From positions 14,067,181-14,131,180 of the forward strand of contig NC_064036.1 of NCBI RefSeq assembly GCF_932526225.1: a DNA stretch of 64,000 bases. The letters are read 5' to 3'. The notes under the pieces were generated by a model. It worked only from the letters and a program-made list of their open reading frames with translations, had not been told where the DNA came from and did not search any database. Positions 60,601 through 64,000 of the stretch are shown in pieces (positions within the stretch are counted from its first letter, which is position 1; the number at the start of each line of letters is the position of its first letter). Origin of the DNA: Nematostella vectensis. Its lineage: Eukaryota; Cnidaria; Anthozoa; Actiniaria; Edwardsiidae. A program made the position numbers and the translations under genes.

Positions 60601-62995
60601 TAAGGGATACTCATTTTTGGGGGGCTATAAACTTCAACATATTTTGATATTTTCATTTTTGTTAACAGGCTTCCTTTGTGGCAGCTTTTGATTGACATGT
60701 TTTTATTATGTTTGTCTTCAGGCCACATGGCTTCTTCTGTCGCAAATGGCTGATGCATCATCTAAGATTGATCACAACTTTGTCATCAGCCGTTGGAAGG
60801 AATACACAACAACTGGTTCTCAAAGTACTGTAGGACTTTACTAGACCAGTCCTCCTCGCTCATCACCATCATAAAAAATTGTTATCATTTCATCATCGTC
60901 AGCATTTAAATCATGATCACTTCATTCATTGTTATCATCATCACAACAACATACAGTATCGATGTCATATCAATTTTTGCAATATTTGCATTCTTGTCAT
61001 TATCTCTTGTCAGATTCTCATCATTATCATCATAGTTATCATTGACATAACTATACCAGCACCATCATAGTCATCTCACATCATCACCTCCACCACCATC
61101 ATCATCATCATCAATTTCATCAGATTGTCATCATCATCAACATAAAAATAATCATTAATATCGGTATCGACACAATCAATGTCATCATAAAGATCATCAT
61201 CATTGCCAGCATAATCGTTATCGGTACCCTCATTGTTTCATCATCAACATGATCCTTGTCATTCATTGTGTCATCATCAACATGATCCTTGTCATTCATT
61301 GTGTCATCATCAACATGATCCTTGTCATTCATTGTGTCATCATCAACATGATCCTTGTCATTCATTGTGTCATCATCAACATGATCCTTGTCATTCATTG
61401 TGTCATCATCAACATGATCCTTGTCATTCATTGTGTCGTCATCAACATGATCCTTGTCATTCATTGTGTCATCATCAACATGATCCTTGTCATTCATTGT
61501 GTCATCATCAACATGATCCTTGTCATTCATTGTGTCATCATCAACATGATCCTTGTCATTCATTGTGTCATCATCAACATGATCCTTGTCATTCATTGTG
61601 TCATCATCAACATGATCCTTGTCATTCATTGTGTCATCATCAACATGATCCTTGTCATTCCCCACCATCACCTTTTGCATCTTTTTAAACACTCTCGGCA
61701 TCAGCAACTTGTCCAAGGCAATAGCATAGATTTACACCATTTACCTCTTGTTGACAGGCTGTGATGACGAGACACTTGGTTGGGTTCTTTCTGTGATTGG
61801 CAGTGTGAGTGATAAATTGCCAGCAGAGGTGGCAACTGCAATAACAGGTGACGTGTCATTATGTTTTTTTATTCCTCTGGGCGATGCATGTCTTCAGCGG
61901 AATTTACTACTGACTCTTTTTTAATTTTCGAAAACTTTCCAGAAAATTTACAGCAGAAGTTGAGTGGATTTGCCTGCACACCTGATGTAATTGCGGCAGT
62001 TATCGGAAGTCTCTGTAAGGTATGATTCAATGAAGGGATACATCTAGAAACATGAATATGTATGTCCACATGGTTGCCACCATGCCTATAAAGACCACCT
62101 TTTACCTCAGCTTGTATTTAGTCCAGTAATATTGATTATTCCTGGTTTTTCCCTTAAATATCTTCTTCCTGGCATCATACCTGGTCACATCCATGCCCAG
62201 TTTCTGTCAGTTTTTTTCCTTACTGTGTTTCCTGCTGTTCTCTACTCCACACAGTTATGCAAGACCCAGACTCAAGCAAAGGTGAGAGAAGGCTCCAGTA
62301 ATTATAGCTTCTCTGACTTGATATAACGACAATGATAATAATCAGTTTTCAAAAAATTAATATGGTAGAATTTTTATAATAGTTACTTATCCTGAGTAAA
62401 CATGGTGGTAGTATTGAAGTATAGTATAGTATTGAAGTTTTAATCATTAGATTGCATTGTTCAACCAATCACAGTCAGCATTTTATGTGATTGACATGTT
62501 TGCAATGTTTTTTTAGAGCATGATTGACAGCTGGTGCACCGATCTCCTCAAGGCCTCAGAGCACCACCTCTCCAGTGTAGTATTGGAATCCACAGGTATT
62601 CCAACCCTCCATCTTTTTGTCCAAAGTAATTTACAGATTTCGCATTTCCCTGATAAAAGCTTTTGACAGAAAACGTTTTTTAGAGATAGGATAATTTTAC
62701 TTCAAATAAGGAATAATTAATGTGAAGATGACCAAGAAAAATATTCGCTGAAAAATCTAAAAGGTGTACACTTCTGTCAGTATGAGTGTTTTGAACGAAC
62801 TTTGTATGGAATCGTTACTTCTATAGTATTTCTTTTTGGTGCAAGGTTTTCTGCCTTGGGCGCGGACGCCCCCTGTACCCACCCCTAGCTATGCAGACTG
62901 CAGCCCTTTGATTAATTGCTTTGTTTTGCGCAGGCCATGTTATTGATGATGAAATGCTTGTGAAACATCTCTTCACTGTGGGCGAGGTTGCTCAG
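47644..62995 (+). CDS. NCAPD3: Condensin-2 complex subunit D3, 26 exons, 3' end outside window
   Basis: HEAT-repeat subunit of condensin II, which compacts chromosomes in the nucleus with SMC2, SMC4, NCAPH2 and NCAPG2. Exons: 47644-47974, 48907-49068, 49323-49400, 50669-50779, 51550-51680, 52486-52619, 52734-52779, 53073-53129, 54922-55028, 55400-55511, 56310-56396, 56838-56913, 57625-57712, 57955-58085, 58331-58401, 58556-58603, 59289-59404, 59789-59902, 60255-60329, 60435-60537, 60722-60824, 61758-61847, 61943-62019, 62255-62281, 62517-62595, 62934-62995. All 25 junctions are GT-AG and in phase: 872 codons. The order of motifs matches vertebrate NCAPD3: ISHRSLVAVLHAFVE, YKVFHPLLFQKAL, GVVRVLIQHMC, LIEWLHKYSKN, RVFALDLVSQLL, RCSDRAPTVRAKAL, KVGVRKAALQAL, LVKHLFTVGEVAQ. 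The ATG follows an in-frame stop at 47638. Vertebrate proteins are about 1500 residues, so roughly 40% lies beyond the window. Confidence 0.95.
50765..51480 (+). repeat. 34-bp minisatellite spanning the NCAPD3 exon 4 donor
   Basis: About 21 units based on catcccaaccacaaggtaat plus aacctcagcacagg. The first unit overlaps the last 15 bases of exon 4 and its donor (CAAG|gtaata). Many units keep CAAGGTAATA exactly; others have acatgataac in its place. Later units are more diverged and some are shortened. Confidence 0.9.
51712..52412 (+). repeat. 29-bp minisatellite in NCAPD3 intron 5
   Basis: About 24 units of gagagggaggggtggcatgg plus atggacagt, G-rich on the sense strand, with small deletions. 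Since 29 is not a multiple of three and the unit lacks antisense stops, all three antisense frames stay open. They are not genes. Confidence 0.95.
53452..54893 (+). repeat. Minisatellite of about 30-41 bp units in NCAPD3 intron 8
   Basis: Roughly 40 units built on gtccagtacctaattgttgt and gttgtatataagagt, with a second subtype gttttgtcgtataaaagagt. Subtypes are interspersed in short patterns. Most units contain TATATAAG or TATAAAAG. Confidence 0.95.
55740..56110. mobile_element. Long foldback element in NCAPD3 intron 10
   Basis: Left arm (about 55740-55876) and right arm (about 55961-56110) are reverse complements at roughly 85-90%. For example cttgcatacagtgttactca on the right mirrors tgagtaacactgtatgcaag on the left. 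The loop is about 85 bases. The transcript would form a long hairpin. No coding capacity. Confidence 0.85.
58697..58870. mobile_element. Possible small MITE in NCAPD3 intron 16
   Basis: Short ends gcccctgtcacac and atgacagggcc are inverted, and inner ttgcaacttg-like motifs occur in both orientations. Ends are short, so weak. Confidence 0.35.
58929..59165. mobile_element. MITE in NCAPD3 intron 16
   Basis: Left gcacctatttcaag ... gtcagtgcaaatt ... atggcagttct is inverted in agaactgccatttg ... atttgcactgac ... caaataggtgta. About 237 bp. Termini CACCTATTT also end the element at 43697-43925. Confidence 0.7.
60860..61230 (+). repeat. CAT-rich simple-sequence stretch in NCAPD3 intron 21
   Basis: Irregular CAT/ATC trinucleotide repeats leading into the 33-bp array. 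Confidence 0.8.
61231..61660 (+). repeat. 33-bp minisatellite in NCAPD3 intron 21
   Basis: Thirteen nearly identical units containing tgatccttgtcattcattgt and gtcatcatcaaca. As 33 is a multiple of three, several frames on both strands stay open, for example antisense repeats of NDKDHVDDDTM. The array is intronic. Confidence 0.95.
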
Positions 62996-63033
62996 GTATG
63001 CAAGGCCAGTCTGCTCAGCACCAAGTTTAATAA

Positions 63034-63928
63034 CCTGAGAATCAGGCCCTCCTATGTTTCTATCGCGCCGGCGAGAAACAAGACAAGGGCCTGATCCAAG
63101 TACTGTTCAAATTGCATGTTCTCATGCCGGATTCCGGCATGGCTCCTGATTGGTCAAAAAAACAAAGGGCACTCGATGGGAGGCGCTCATTGGTTTCGTT
63201 CTGCGTTAGCAGAATCAAAGAAATCGTTTTCTATAACATTTAAAAAAATATATTTTCCTCTCCTCATCTTCTTCGCTTCCGCTTGATACTCGTTAGATGT
63301 TCAAATGTCTTGCCCAGGCCGGCTATTGCGTGTGTTTATTTCTCATTGGTATCGTTTTTCGAAGCGAAGATCTACTAGTTATATCAAAGGCACTGGATGT
63401 CATAGAAGCTGCTTAATACTACAGACATCATTAGTCGTAGCTATAAATTTTTAGACAGACCAGGCGCCAAAAATTCGAGAAATTTGTCTGTGAAAGAAAG
63501 AATAATGCTTATTATTTGCGGCACTACCCGCGAGTTGTTGATTGAGTTAGCTTATCAAATAATGGCATTTGTGTTCAAGCAGCGGTTTATCCATTTAGAC
63601 GAAAAAGCATGTAGTAAATTGGTGATGTGAATATCCTGTAGTAATTTAGTGATGTGTGGATCTGCAGTCATATACTTAAATCGTTTCAAATCATTTAGCA
63701 TAAAGTTACCCTCACCCGGGTTCGTCGTTATTGTTATACATAAATGCTGTTTATAATTGATTTGGGCATTTGATTGTGCCACCACGCGAGTCATTGGAAA
63801 ATTGACAGTCGACGTATTTTAACAGTGGCCTGAAAAGGGGCAGCAGGCGTCACTTCTTGTATTTGTGTCAAGCATACTTTTATTTTTCCTCTCCAACTTT
63901 TGAAAAATAAAATCGCCTGATACTCAGG
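63034..63928. mobile_element. Possible inverted-repeat element downstream of NCAPD3 exon 26
   Basis: cctgagaatcaggc at the left and gcctgatactcagg at the right are inverted with one mismatch, 895 bp apart. Each end is itself nearly palindromic, which weakens the pairing. No transposase recognised. Confidence 0.35.
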
Positions 63929-64000
63929 CTACACGTTTAAATACACATCATTTCACTTAAATATGGAAAAAGAGTTTAAACACGACCTTAAGAATGTCCA

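Noticed and set aside
61120-61764. Asp-rich antisense or His/Cys-rich sense repeat protein
   Set aside because: Pure 33-bp intronic minisatellite without gene structure around it.

Overview
The window looks like nuclear DNA of an invertebrate animal, most likely a cnidarian (anthozoan, Nematostella-like). It is AT-rich, its genes are split by short GT-AG introns, and it is full of minisatellites, foldback elements with terminal inverted repeats, and decayed LINE fragments. The encoded proteins are animal-specific: an ionotropic glutamate receptor (iGluR), a long C2H2 zinc-finger protein and condensin II subunit D3. The organism call is inference; the gene calls come from exon-by-exon translation with matching splice phases. 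No prokaryotic operon, phage, CRISPR or rRNA/tRNA locus was found.

Layout. (1) 1.6-9.9 kb, minus strand: a complete 16-exon iGluR gene, from signal peptide to a C-terminal PDZ-type tail (967 codons). (2) 8.3-15.0 kb: three terminal-inverted-repeat elements and three minisatellites (27-, 44- and 41-bp units), the first inside iGluR intron 1. (3) 15.2-16.3 kb, minus: a small secreted-protein gene. (4) 18.2-21.6 kb: a LINE fossil, a 200-base assembly gap, and the 5' part of a type II membrane protein gene on the minus strand. (5) 22-34 kb: gene-poor, with another LINE reverse-transcriptase fragment, G/C homopolymers and short tandem repeats. (6) 34.2-37.5 kb, plus: a zinc-finger gene with eight C2H2 fingers, a Gln/Pro-rich N-terminal half and a possible SNAG-like first coding exon. 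(7) 38-46 kb: repeats, one small ORF and an orphan exon-like segment. (8) 46.1-47.2 kb, minus: an intronless membrane-protein gene of unknown function, head-to-head with (9) NCAPD3, plus strand, 47.6 kb to past 63.0 kb; 26 phase-consistent exons (872 codons) are visible and the gene continues beyond the window.

The genes do not form a pathway. The clearest functional link is the divergent pair at 46.1-47.7 kb, which must share a promoter region of about 410 bases. The most distinctive theme is repeats meeting splice sites. A minisatellite in NCAPD3 has amplified the donor site of exon 4. A tandem duplication in the iGluR gene has copied the acceptor of the TM4 exon. Several NCAPD3 introns are built mostly of minisatellites or foldback DNA.
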